Assembly: GCA_000277445.1 (NCBI GenBank)
Contig: AJWJ01000231.1
Location: 1 to 35,856, forward strand
Direction: 5' to 3'
DNA from: Polysphondylium violaceum
Taxonomy: Eukaryota; Evosea; Eumycetozoa; Dictyosteliales; Dictyosteliaceae
Length of the DNA: 35,856 bases
How positions within the stretch are numbered: the first letter of the stretch is position 1; each line of letters begins with the position of its first letter. Below the pieces are notes generated by a model. That model saw only the letters and a program-made list of their open reading frames with translations. It ran no database searches and was not told where the DNA came from. This document shows positions 20,156-31,200 of the stretch, one piece after another. Position numbers and translations under genes: made by a program.

Positions 20156-20219
20156 TTTTTTAGGGTGATTTTTTATTTTTTAGACAAATTTTTTTCCACT
20201 TTTGCTTTGATTTGCGCAG

Positions 20220-20228
20220 TATAAAAAG
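20220..20228 (+). promoter_or_regulatory. TATA box of histone H3
   Basis: TATAAAAAG followed by an A-run and then a T-run has the usual form of a dictyostelid core promoter. It would place transcription start at about 20250, giving a leader of roughly 150 nt. Confidence 0.6.
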
Positions 20229-20400
20229 AAAAAAAATTTCATTTTCTTTTTTTCATCATACAAACAAACAACTGTGAATATCCTCACAACAAGTTCAATT
20301 TTATAAAGCAATTTATATCCACAACAATATTTATATTTTTTCAAAATATTTAATAATTTAAACACACTCTTCTCAATTCAACAACAATTCAATAACAAAA

Positions 20401-20808
20401 ATGGCTCGTACTAAACAAACTGCTCGTAAATCAACTGGTGCTAAAGTCCCAAGAAAGCAATTGGGTAACAAATCCTCTCAAAAGTTCCCAGCCAACTCTG
20501 GTTTGAAAAAGACTCATCGTTTCAGACCAGGTACTGTCGCTCTCAGAGAAATCCGTAAATACCAAAAATCTGCTGAACTTTTGATCAAAAAGTTACCATT
20601 CCAAAGATTAGTTCGTGAAATTGCCCAAGAATTCAAGACTGATCTTCGTTTCCAAGCTGCTGCCATTCAAGCTCTCCAAGAAGCCTCTGAATCCTACTTG
20701 GTTGGTTTATTCGAAGATACCAATCTCTGTGCTATTCACGCCAAACGTGTTACTATTATGGTTAAAGACATTCAATTAGCCAAAAGAATCCGTGGTGAAC
20801 GTGCTTAA
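20401..20808 (+). CDS. Histone H3, divergent variant
   Basis: This is a core nucleosome histone of 135 codons including Met, intronless. The first 12 residues of the tail ([12 protein letters not shown]) are canonical, including K4, K9 and S10, and K14 and K18 are kept. Beyond residue 20 the tail departs from the animal and plant sequence: [20 protein letters not shown]. The second ARKS becomes SQKF, so K27 remains but R26 and S28 are lost, and one residue is missing before the K36 region. The fold is conserved ([53 protein letters not shown]), with AAAIQ at the position of canonical SSAVM and [15 protein letters not shown] at the end. It is followed 45 nt after the stop by a histone stem-loop. 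Confidence 0.97.
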   Translation: MARTKQTARKSTGAKVPRKQLGNKSSQKFPANSGLKKTHRFRPGTVALREIRKYQKSAELLIKKLPFQRLVREIAQEFKTDLRFQAAAIQALQEASESYLVGLFEDTNLCAIHAKRVTIMVKDIQLAKRIRGERA

Positions 20809-20848
20809 ATTTGCTAAATATCATATTTGACTTGAGTGGATACTCACT

Positions 20849-20874
20849 CCAAAGGTGTTTCTAAACACCACCCA
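20849..20874 (+). terminator. Histone mRNA 3' stem-loop (SLBP-type)
   Basis: CCAAA, then GGTGTTTCTAAACACC, then ACCCA lie 40 nt after the H3 stop. The 16-nt centre folds into a 6-bp stem (GGTGTT/AACACC) with a 4-nt loop TCTA. Loop positions 1 and 3 are T, as in the animal element, and both the 5' CCAAA and 3' ACCCA flanks are the animal consensus. This element directs cleavage of replication-dependent histone mRNA without polyadenylation. A shorter imperfect hairpin (GAGTG-GATACT-CACTC) sits just upstream. Conventional AATAAA-like sequence appears later, near 21023. Confidence 0.88.
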
Positions 20875-21739
20875 TATTATCAAAGTCTCTTTTAATAATC
20901 TTTTTTCAATGTTTTATTATATTCAATTGTATTACTAATGTTTAAATCTTTTCTTGCCTTATTACTAACGCTTCTATATAGATTATACTGTCCCAAGTGT
21001 ATTTTTTTCCTTTTTAAATATAAATAAAACTATATTGTTATTTTAAAAATCTAAATTTATTCTATAAAGTGTATATTATTTAATCAATCATGATATTTAA
21101 TATTTTACTAGTTAAAAACTAGAGTTTTCAAATGATCTTAAAATAAATTTTAATTATCCAGCATTATTACAAAAATAATTTATTTGTTATTTATCAATCA
21201 TATACAAGTAATCGTTTCTATGCATTTATTTGAATCAATACGCCTTATTATTGCACTTTTCATGACCTCCCAAATCATGGTATTTTTTTTTCTTTTTTTT
21301 CCATTTTTTTTTTAATTTTTTTTTTTTATAAAATTTTTTCAACTTTTCATAATATCCTTGAGAGGCAACAGACACATCAAACTACACTATATACGACTAT
21401 TTACTTTGAACTACTAGCCAATAGTATAAAGTAATCTAAAAAAAGAAAAGAAAAAAAAAAAAGAACAACAAGTTGTCTATAAATTTTATAGACACTTTTT
21501 TAAAACACAACCCCCATCCCACACGCACGCATAACAGTAAAAAGAAAATTTCGTCGTCTAAAACAATATAGTGGTCGTAGTAGTATCGAGAGTCATACAG
21601 TAACAACAATAGTAGTACTAGTATAGCAGTAATAGTAATAGTATTTTAAATAGTAGTAATAACACACACACAATAGTATTATACTTGTATAATAGTTTTT
21701 TCCCATATCTTTTGGGTAAAAACTATACCTTTATTTAAT
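20875..21739. other. Intergenic between H3 and Raptor
   Basis: A+T-rich, with poly-T blocks at 21280-21330, an A-rich block near 21440-21465 and trinucleotide AGT/AAT repeats before the Raptor start. No gene is visible. Confidence 0.5.
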
Positions 21740-24700
21740 ATGGATAATAGACTATCTATATCTAACAACAACAATAATAATAACAATCATATTAATAATA
21801 GTAATAATAATAATAATAACAATAATAATAAAAAGAAAGAAAAGTATAATAAAACTAAAGCATACTTTCACGAAGAAAGACACAAAGACAATGCTACACC
21901 AGATGTACAAAGAACTAAAATTGCAAAATGGAGAATGAGAGAAAGAGTAAGTGTGTTTAGTTGTATACTCACAAAACTATACTCTCTACAACAACAAAAT
22001 ATATTAACGTCTTTCTTTATTTATTACACTCGTTTACTATAGATGAAGACAGTAAGTGTTGCATTGGTACTCTGTCTTAATATTGGTATTGATCCACCCG
22101 ATGTAATTAAAACATTTCCATGTGCAAGAATGGAGTGTTGGATAGATCCTGCATCACAACCACCCCAAAAATCATTGGATCTCATAGGAAAGACATTGCA
22201 ATCTCAATACGAGAAATGGCAATCCAAAGCACGTTATAAACAAAGTTTAGATCCAACAGTGGAGGAAGTCAAGAAGTTGTGTCTTTCACTACGAAGAAAT
22301 GCAAAGGATGAACGAGTATTGTTTCACTACAATGGTCATGGTGTACCCAAACCAACAGGCAATGGCGAAATCTGGGTATTTAATCGAAATTTTACACAAT
22401 ATATTCCTCTATCAATATATGAGTTACAAACATGGATGGGTACTCCATCCATCTACGTCTTTGATTGTTCAGCCGCTGGTTTAATTGTAAATTGGTTTAA
22501 TCAATTTGCTGAACAAAGAGACAAAGAATTGGAAAGGTAAATAGATCTAGTTTGTTTGTTGTTAATAGTTGTTAATAGGAGTAGTAATAGTAATAGTAGT
22601 AGTAGTGTTGTTACGATATACATCATATACTAATCATTCAATCATCCTACTATAGTAATGGTAATAATCCAAATAATGGAGGATCATCACATCAAAGAGA
22701 TTGTATTTTATTAGCAGCATGTGGAGCAAATGAAATATTACCAATGAATCCAGATTTCCCAGCAGATATGTTTACATCGTGTCTCACTACACCGATTCGA
22801 ATTGCTTTGAGATGGTTTTGTTCTCATTCAATTTTAACCGGTATTACATTGGATATGTTGGATAGAATACCAGGTAATCTGAGCAGTAGAAGAACACCGT
22901 TGGGCGAGTTGAATTGGATATTTACCGCAGTGACAGACACAATCGCTTGGAATGTCTTGCCAAGACACTTGTTTCAAAAACTGTTTAGACAGGATCTGTT
23001 AGTCGCCAGTTTGTTTAGAAACTATTTGCTAGCAGAGAGAATCATGAGATCGGCCAATTGCACACCCATCTCTTGTCCACGCCTACCACCCACCTACCAG
23101 CATCCCATGTGGCAGGCTTGGGATCTGGCTGCCGATTTGGTTATTTCTCAACTCCCTACTTTGCTCGCCAATCCCGACGCCGAGTTCAAGTCGAGTCCAT
23201 TCTTTAGCGAACAACTCACCGCCTTTGAGGTCTGGTTAGAGTTTGGCTCTGAACACAAAGATCCTCCCGCACAGTTGCCCATTGTGTTGCAAGTGTTGCT
23301 CAGTCAGGCCCATCGTCTTAGAGCCTTGGTTTTGTTGGGCAAGTTTTTAGATTTGGGTCCATGGGCTGTGAATTTGGCCTTGTGCGTGGGTATCTTTCCC
23401 TATGTGCTAAAGTTGCTCCAAAGTCCTGCTGGCGACCTTCGTCACATATTGGTGTTTATCTGGGCAAAGATTTTGGCATTGGACAAGTCTTGTCAAATGG
23501 ATTTAGTCAAAGAGGGCGGCCATGCCTATTTCATCAGCGTCCTCTCATCGCCCAACATCCCCGCCGACCAACGAACCATGTCTGCCTTTGTTTTGTCTAC
23601 CATTTGTAATAATTGCAGACCAGGCAAGAGCGCCTGTTTGATTGGCAACCTCTTGCCCATCTGTTTGTCTCAAATCCACGATCCCGACCCCATGGTTAGA
23701 AGATGGATGGTGTTGTGCATTGCCAAGATGTGGGAGAATTCCGAAGAGGCCAAATGGGCAGCCATCAAAGAGTCTGCCCATGAAAAGGTGTGTTTGTTAC
23801 TCACAGACACCACACCAGAGGTAAGAGCAGCCGCTGTCTATGCACTCGGTGAACTCATTGGTGGAGCTGAAGGAAGCGAACAAAGAACCAACATTGAGCT
23901 CAATCTCGGTCTCACGTTGGCCGTTATCACTGCCGACTGTTCGCCCATGGTTAGAAAAGAGCTTGTCATTGCCTTGTCTCGTATTGTGTCGAGCTATGAG
24001 ACCCACTTTGTATCGGTTGCTCAAGAGATTGCCTCTGACGAGAGAATGAGGGCCATTGTCGAAAGCAAGCGATTGGAAGAGTTAAAGAGAAAGAAAGGAC
24101 GTAGTGCAGGTGGCAGCAGCAAAGAGAGCAACACACCAACCAATACCACACCAGAGGACGGCGTCACACCCTCTGGTACTCCTCCCTACGACGACACATC
24201 GCAAAGCTCTGTGTATGCTTGTTTATGGAAGATTATATTGAATCTCTGTTCAGATCCTTTCAACCAAGTCGCCATTCGTTCTCAATCGATTGTAAAGAGA
24301 ATCTCTTGTAAATTCTCTCACGAAGAACTTATTAATCACAACATCTACACTAGAACCATCACCAACCAACCCCATCTCAATCATTCGTTCAGCAATAGCG
24401 GTGGCGCCAATGGAAATGGCATGAATAGCAGTATTGGCGGTGTTGGTGCAGTGATGGGAGGCAATGGTTTAAATAGCAGCACCAATTCAACAGCAAACCT
24501 CAATAACAGTAGCAGTGGAAACAGTGGATTTAGTTTAAATAGCAGTACCGGTAGTACTCTTAGAAACTTTGTAAATATCTCTCGTATCACTAATAAGGAT
24601 CCACGTTCTCCAACCAAAGCTAAATTGGGTGCACAAAGATCACCTATTCTATCGGTATCGGGTAACACTGCCAACAACGGTGGATTAAATGTTAATAGTA

Positions 24701-26058
24701 GTAATAATAGTAATAATAATTTAAATGGATTGAATCATAGTTTTTCGTCAATTTCATTAAATAGTAATAATAGTAATAGTAATATAAACGGTGGCAATAC
24801 AACACCCAAAACAACACCAAAACTCAGTAGTACACTACCAGGAGACTTTTACATCTCTGACAATATGCCATTTGAAGAGGATGAGCTCTATAGCGACTAT
24901 TATGAATGGAGTTGTGGTTATTTTTCAAAGCCAATGATGCAACCCGCTGAAGACTTGGAATCGTTAGAATCGATTGAAAAGAAATGGAAGTATCAAAGAA
25001 ACGAGCAAATCGTCGAGCAATCGATGGAGTCTGTGTTGAACATTATCAATCAACAGCCTAAAAACTTTTCTCAGATTGCCATCTTTTCAGATCAACCCCC
25101 CACAAGTATATTACAATTTCATCCATTTGAAAGCTATTTGGTAGCCTCTGATGGTATCGATCAAATCAGTATTTGGAACTATGATGACAGTCAAAAAGTC
25201 AATAGCTTCAACAATGGTAATTTGCCTGGCACCAAAATCAGTGCACTCAAGCTCATCAATGACTATGATCCAAGCATGATTCTCACTGCTGCCGATGATG
25301 GTGTCGTTAGATTGTGGAGAGGTTACGAATCAAATGAAACTCTAAAGATGGTTTCAAGTTGGAGAGCTTTTCCTGAATTTGCCACTACCGGGCTCGAGCC
25401 CATCAGCAGATTGGTATTGGATTGGAAAAAAGACAGTGGCTTGGCTTTGGTTTCTGGCGACACTACCGATTGTTCAAAGATTCGTGTTTGGGACATTGAG
25501 CGAGAGTTGGGAATCCAAGATATTTTGATTGGTTCAGAATCTTATGTCACTTGCTTAACCAATGAAAAAGGTGGTCCTTTGTTTGCCGCTGGCTTTAATG
25601 ACGGTTCCGTCAGACTCTATGATCAAAGAGTCCAAAGCAAATACAGCTGTGTGTCGGCTTTATTAGAACACAAGAGCTATATCGTCAATATCGCCATGCC
25701 ATCTAGCCTAGGTGGTGCCAGCGTTGTTTCGGGATCCTCAACTGGTGAAATCAAATTCTGGCAATCTGGCTACGAGTGCTCTTCGACCACCATTCACAAC
25801 ACTGACATTGTATCTTCTTTTTCAGTTCACGACTATGCCCCACTCATGGCCTGTGGCTCTCCAAATCAAAGAATTAGAATCATTAATTTTGCCGGTGAGG
25901 AAGTTTGCACCATTCGTTATCATGATGGTTTTTTGGGTCAAAGAATTGGTCCTGTATCTTGTGTAGCTTTTCATCCATATAGTATTTTATTAGGCGCCAG
26001 TGCAACTGATTCAATTATTAGTATCTATTCCGGTGATTCTAAATCAAAGTTGGAATAA
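21740..26058 (+). CDS. raptor: Raptor, TORC1 scaffold subunit
   Basis: Raptor binds TOR kinase and recruits substrates in the TORC1 growth pathway. The three exons are 21740-21946, 22043-22536 and 22656-26058. The introns are 96 nt (phase 0) and 119 nt (phase 2), giving 1367 aa. An Asn-rich leader precedes the raptor N-terminal conserved caspase-like region, about residues 70-330: [64 protein letters not shown] and [17 protein letters not shown]-type repeats follow ([53 protein letters not shown]). An Asn/Ser/Gly low-complexity linker spans about 800-960. A C-terminal WD40 region starts near 1040 and ends with the [20 protein letters not shown] block. All landmarks match human RPTOR closely; the linker replaces its phosphorylated, proline-rich insert. 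Confidence 0.97.
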
Positions 26059-27221
26059 GAAAAGAGGTGCAACAAGAAATATAGTTTTTTTAATATTATT
26101 TATTTTTTTATTTTATTATAAACTTTGAATTCAATTCAATAATACAACCAACAACAACAAACTTTATTTAAAATAAAATATTCATGTGCAATAAAAGTAT
26201 ATATCCATTTTAAAAAAAAATATTGTTACTTGAGTTTCAACAAAATCCTATATTTTAAAAAAATGGAGTCTCAGTTTATTAAATAATCATACTTCGATAC
26301 TTTAGTAGTGGGTAAATGGATTATCTTCAGTAAGTATATTTATCTAACTTTTACAACCACGACTAAGTTGTTAATTCCTCTTTTGTTCAAGGCAGGAATA
26401 GATTACTATGCCTCCTCTGCAAGCCAAAATAGGACATAAAGGAACTCTAAATTTTAGCTTTGTTTTCATTTATTATCTTACACAAGATATCTTACATACT
26501 CCTCAACCCAAACAAGGTAATAATTTACAACTTTTGACAAACCAATAAACTAAGGAATCTCTTTTTACTTAATTTCCATTTTAATTTTGTAGATAATTTG
26601 TATTTTATTGAGGGGTTATATACTAAAGAAGTTATCATTAGCCAATGGAATATCAGTTTTTAATAAAAATAGATATAGGGATAAAAGATAACTATATTGC
26701 CTATTGGTAGTGTTGGGTGAATATCAATTGTTGGAACAAATGTAATCTGTGGTTCCATAAGAACTGATCTTTGAAAGATAAAACACAATTGGAATTAACC
26801 TCTAAATAGATTATCTCCTCTTTAGTAAATAAATCCTTTGCTTTTGAAATTTCATACACCCCAATCCTCAAAAAGATATTTATTATTTATACACCCACTA
26901 TTTGAGAGAATTATACCACACTTTTTTTTACCTTACAAAAATTTGTAAATAATTGTATGAAGCAGGGGTTATAATAGGAAAAAGAAGTAAGAGAATAGTA
27001 ATTCGGACTTTATATTTTAAAAAATGTTCGTAAAATAAACACCCATTTTAGATTCTATGAAGTCATTTTTTTGTTTAATTTTAAATTTTCATTGGATGAA
27101 AGTTTTGTCTGATGGATTTAAAAAACTATAAATAAACAAGATTTAAATTGCAAATCAATATCAATAACAACACAAATTAAATAAATTTTTAATTCTAAAA
27201 ACTAATACTACTTTTACTAAA
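26059..27221. other. Intergenic between Raptor and the small Ser/Asn-rich gene
   Basis: 1.16 kb without a confident gene. The part at 26270-26720 is slightly less A+T-rich than typical spacer and contains a 46-codon frame from 26408 that I do not accept. A TATAAATA box at about 27127 probably belongs to the next gene. Confidence 0.5.
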
Positions 27222-27452
27222 ATGATTTTCTCCATCTTATCTTCATTATCTCCATCCAAATCTGTTTGCTCAGTCGCTTCTTCTTCAAGCTCATCTGGTT
27301 CGTTTAGAAATGGTCTTAATATGAATGCTGGAGGTGCCACTACCCTAAATGCAAATGTAAATGCAAATGTCGCCAATGGTGGTAAATTGGTTGATGCTGA
27401 TATTCATACACGTGGAGCTGTAAATAGTGATATTAAAGCTATAGTTAATTAA
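27222..27452 (+). CDS. Small Ser/Asn/Ala-rich protein, 76 aa
   Basis: This frame starts MIFSILSSLSPSKSVCSVAS, passes through a Ser run, then GGATTLNANVNANVANGG, and ends DADIHTRGAVNSDIKAIVN. A TATAAATA box lies about 95 bp upstream and the frame is far richer in G+C than its flanks, which supports real coding. The Ser-rich start recalls the small hssA/2C/7E proteins of Dictyostelium, but the Gly-rich and Cys-containing core of that family is absent, so I do not assign it. No membrane segment or domain is recognised. Confidence 0.6.
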   Translation: MIFSILSSLSPSKSVCSVASSSSSSGSFRNGLNMNAGGATTLNANVNANVANGGKLVDADIHTRGAVNSDIKAIVN

Positions 27453-27931
27453 TAATTAATCTATGAATTTAACGTGTAAGAATACTAATAGAGTGTAATT
27501 CCAATAAATTCTTTTATCAAATATACTTTACAATCCTGTTTTTTTATTTTTAATTTTTTTTTTTTAGTTAAACAGACACAATATTTATCAAAGGGTGGTG
27601 AGGTTTACCATGTGTTTTAAAAAAACAATTAAAATCATAATTTCATCATCATCTTAATCTTTATGAAATTATAAAAAATGGTTTTTAATATAAACTAAAT
27701 ATTGCCCACTTTTAAGAAATTTCTTATAAGATTTTTATAGACCCCCTTACTCTAAACAAATAAAGGTTATAGAGTCTTAAGAATATCTTCTTTAGTTGAG
27801 CTTACAAAAATTAATGTTCTATATAATGATAATCCAGATTTCAGATCCTATATTATAAGATATTGAACTATTTCCAAAAACGGCATTGCAAAATGAATAA
27901 ATTTTTAAAATCCCGACAAAGGAGATTTTTC
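27453..27931. other. Intergenic between the small gene and tRNA-Ala
   Basis: A+T-rich, with AATAAA-like sequence near 27505 suitable for the preceding gene's 3' end. No gene or retrotransposon remnant is seen next to the tRNA. Confidence 0.5.
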
Positions 27932-27936
27932 AAAAA
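27932..27936 (-). terminator. Pol III terminator of tRNA-Ala
   Basis: A run of five T on the minus strand, four bases after the tRNA 3' end, is a standard RNA polymerase III stop. Confidence 0.8.
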
Positions 27937-27939
27937 TAG

Positions 27940-28012
27940 TGGAGAAGAAGGGTATCGATCCCTTTACCTCTCGCATGCTAAGCGAGCGCTCTACCATCTG
28001 AGCTACATCCCC
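27940..28012 (-). tRNA. tRNA-Ala (anticodon AGC)
   Basis: The 73-nt gene folds as a standard cloverleaf on the minus strand. The acceptor stem GGGGATG/CTTCTCC includes the G3-U70 pair that alanyl-tRNA synthetase recognises, with one U-U mismatch at 6-67. The D arm is GCTC...GAGC, the anticodon arm is CTCGC-TTAGCAT-GCGAG, and the T arm is AAGGG-ATCGATA-CCCTT. The discriminator base is A73. It has no intron and the CCA end is not encoded, as in eukaryotes. A five-T Pol III terminator lies just downstream (27932-27936). Confidence 0.97.
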
Positions 28013-28165
28013 TGGATTTTCTGATAAAAATTTTTCTCCTGACTAATTTATATATCTAAAAATATAAATTTTTTTTCAATTTATAAATTTGATAAAATTA
28101 GAAAAATTTTGGAACTTATTGATTGGCCAAATCTTTTTTTCATCAATATAGTTAAAATCTCAGAA

Positions 28166-28177
28166 ATTGGCGCCAAT
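28166..28177. promoter_or_regulatory. Perfect ATTGGCGCCAAT palindrome upstream of ORC3
   Basis: This 12-bp perfect palindrome lies 80 bp before the proposed ORC3 ATG. It contains E2F-like TTGGCGC cores on both strands and also overlapping CCAAT/ATTGG ends. The same core precedes H3. Confidence 0.55.
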
Positions 28178-28257
28178 CTTTATTTTTTTCAAATCCCATA
28201 GTTTTGAGTATGAAGATATGAACGTTTTCAAGAAACAATCATCACATTGTTTTGAAA

Positions 28258-31200
28258 ATGAAAAGAAGGACATTAAACCCTGATGCAGGAGAAGATTTTT
28301 CAAATGTTCAGTCCAAAGATTGTGTTTCTTGCAATGGCTATTATGAGCAAAAAGAGTACTCTAGATGTCGTACTTGTCGAAGTATAATCCATAGACAGAA
28401 ATGTAACATCAATTTCGTCTGTATGCCTTGTTGTAAAAGAGATGGTGTATGTAGTTATGAATCAATTACCTATTGTTGTCGTTATGCGCTAACATTATAT
28501 AACCAACAAAGTCTGCATCAAAAATAGCTCAAGTCTTACAATATTTTGTCAATGTAAAAAAAAGAGTTCTTGAAGAGAGACCTACTGGACCTACCATTAC
28601 TGCTCGTTGTGAAAAGAGTAGGGGTAGAGATTACTATGACCACCATGATAGTGATGTCGACGATGACGATGACGATGATGAAAACAATGGCTTTGGTGGA
28701 AGTAAAAACTATAATCAATATTGTCAGGAATATGATGCTTCAAAGGTAACAATATTATATAATAATGGATATTGTATATATATAGTACAAGACATTAATA
28801 TTGTACTCTTTCGCTCCTATAACTCATTAGAAATACTATATTTACATACCACCTCAAGATGATGATGATCAAGAAGATAACGAGGATGATAAAGATCAAT
28901 TTTTTATGAAGGACAATGGAGTTATTAGTGCAAAGTGCTCAAAGAGATCAACAATCAAAGATTTATCAATGAAAGAGGGGGGCGAACTATCAGTGTTGTA
29001 CAATAAAACCAGATTAAATACATTTGAAAAGATGTGGGACGATATTCAAGCATTGATCGGCAATCTTTTATCCTCCCTTCACTCCAAAGTCACAGATCCC
29101 ATTGGTTTATTTATTAGTAGGAATTATCCAAGTATCACCCTTGAAAGACTGGAACAAACAATCAAAGGTGTGCCAGGGTCACACTCGTGCACAATGATAG
29201 ATCCCTCTCTATCACCCTTTCTCCTACTGGATACACTTGATCCCCTTCCAGCCATCATTCTACACAACACTGCAACAACAGGCGAGATCTCATCATTGCT
29301 TCAATCGATTCAAGGCAATGTTATGACACGTTTGCAATCACGATCCCTTTACCAGCTCTATGAAATGGAGGTGTTTCGTCCACCTTTTGTTGTGCTCCAA
29401 CCAAACTTTTGCAAAAACTTTAAAGAGGCCATATCGGCGATGTGCCAAAAGTTTATGGCCTCCTCGACGATGGGTACCACCAGTGCCCAATCACGAACCA
29501 ATACAGCGCACAATATCGAACAACTCAAACACTGGTACAACCAAACATACACGATGCCACTTGTGCGCCAGACAGCACGACGATACCGTGAGCGCCACCA
29601 AACGCTGGCGGGCATCCAAGAGGCACGTGTATACCAGACACCCGCCATCGTCTATCTGGAAGACTTTGAGAAATGGGACACATCAACACTGACCGACCTC
29701 ATCAACGCACTAAACATCTATCGCAGATTCATACCCTTTGTTCTCGTGTTTGGCATACGTACGTCCAAATCGATTATTCAAGACCGTTTCTCGTTTGACC
29801 AAATCTCGACACTCCGTTTCAAATCCTTTCACCTTCCCAGCCAGATTGAAAACTTTGACCATCTCACCAAAATCATCTATCAAACCAATCAACGTCTCTT
29901 GTTTATCGGCCCCAAGCTGTACAATTACCTCTATCACCAGTTTATCGACCATCATCTCTCGGTGACCAACTTTACCAACACACTAAAGTTTGCATTGGCC
30001 GAGCATTTCTTTTACACCAGTAGACTCAGCTTCCTTGCCATTCCGCAGCAAATCAAGTTGTTTAGGAATCAAGAATTCAACAATGACAGCTTTAGATCGT
30101 CCACCGACAAAGACTATTCAGAGGAAGACGGCGAGAATGGAGAGTGGATATCCAAAGACGATAATATGGAAAACAACAGTGATTCAAAGAGTATATGTCA
30201 GTTGAACTCATCACAACAAGAGAGCGACTCTGATATTCATATTAAAACAGAAGAGGATGGCACCGATGGCAATGGAAACTATAAAGCTCTACGACCACCA
30301 AGAAAAGCATCCTATTCCAAACAAGCCTTTCTCCCATCAGATTCAGAGGACTCAATCTCATCATCCTCTAATCAGGAAGGAGAAGATGATGATCAAGAAA
30401 AAGATAAAGAGCAAGAGCAAGAACAAGACAAGAAACAATCAAAATCAAACTCAATGGCAATAGTTTCAAATAGACCTCATCATCACCAACATCACGAACC
30501 TATTTCTCGTAGGGATAAAGAAGAACTAAACAAATCAATGCCATACAAAGATCCATTCACTGTATGTTTGCCAATCGAATATATTAAGTCGCTGGGCTCT
30601 GTAAAGAAACTACTCAAACTTGAACCAGGACTAGATATAACAATCAAGAAAATACAGCAATGGATTCAAGATGCTCAAATATTTATGTGTGTTCACAAAA
30701 CTGTGCTGGACTGCTACTTAATACTCCTCAACTCACTTGTATCAATATTTAAAAAAGAGAATATAAAATACTATCAAATGATGGTAGACATATCGACGAC
30801 AAAGAACAACAATCTATTTAATCAATTAAAAACATCGATCCTGTTATGCAAAGAGTCTGATATCCCAACCCTGGTGTCTGTGCTCTTGTCCTGCAAAGAA
30901 TTACTCTTACTCTGTACATCGTATGAATCTGACGTTGCTCTGGAAATGGTCACTCAACACATTCCACAAGAAATTGTCTTGTTGGTTGACGAACTGTCCA
31001 AAACTATAAAATATCTCAAACAAATTGAAACCAATACATTGAAAATGGATGATTTTGAATTTATATTAAAACCAACATCCTCAACAACATCATCGTCTTC
31101 AGCATCAAATCAAAAAGGATGGAGTTTACAAAAGAAAAAGGAATACGAATTAATGAAAGGTGCTACAAAAGTGAAACCACCATTGGAAAGATTACTCAAC

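Larger units (their letters stand above)
19495..20400. promoter_or_regulatory. Intergenic and histone H3 promoter
   Basis: This is 906 bp without a gene. The H3-proximal part holds GGCGCCAA at 20148-20155 and a TATAAAAAG box at 20220-20228 followed by A-runs and T-runs. A small inverted repeat TCACAA-G-TTGTGA lies near 19741. Confidence 0.55.

Noticed and set aside
20834-20849. Upstream hairpin GAGTG-GATACT-CACTC as the histone processing element
   Set aside because: Stem, loop size and flanks do not fit the SLBP element, whereas the next hairpin at 20854-20869 does. It may be accessory or chance.
26408-26550. 46-codon frame beginning MPPLQAKIGHKGTL upstream of the small Ser-rich gene
   Set aside because: It is short, has no A-rich start context or promoter signal, and the codon pattern is not convincing. 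It is probably chance in a slightly G+C-richer spacer.
27453-28251. Retrotransposon or repeat next to the tRNA gene
   Set aside because: Dictyostelid elements often insert near tRNA genes, so I looked for long ORFs, terminal repeats and duplications within about 500 bp of the tRNA and saw none.
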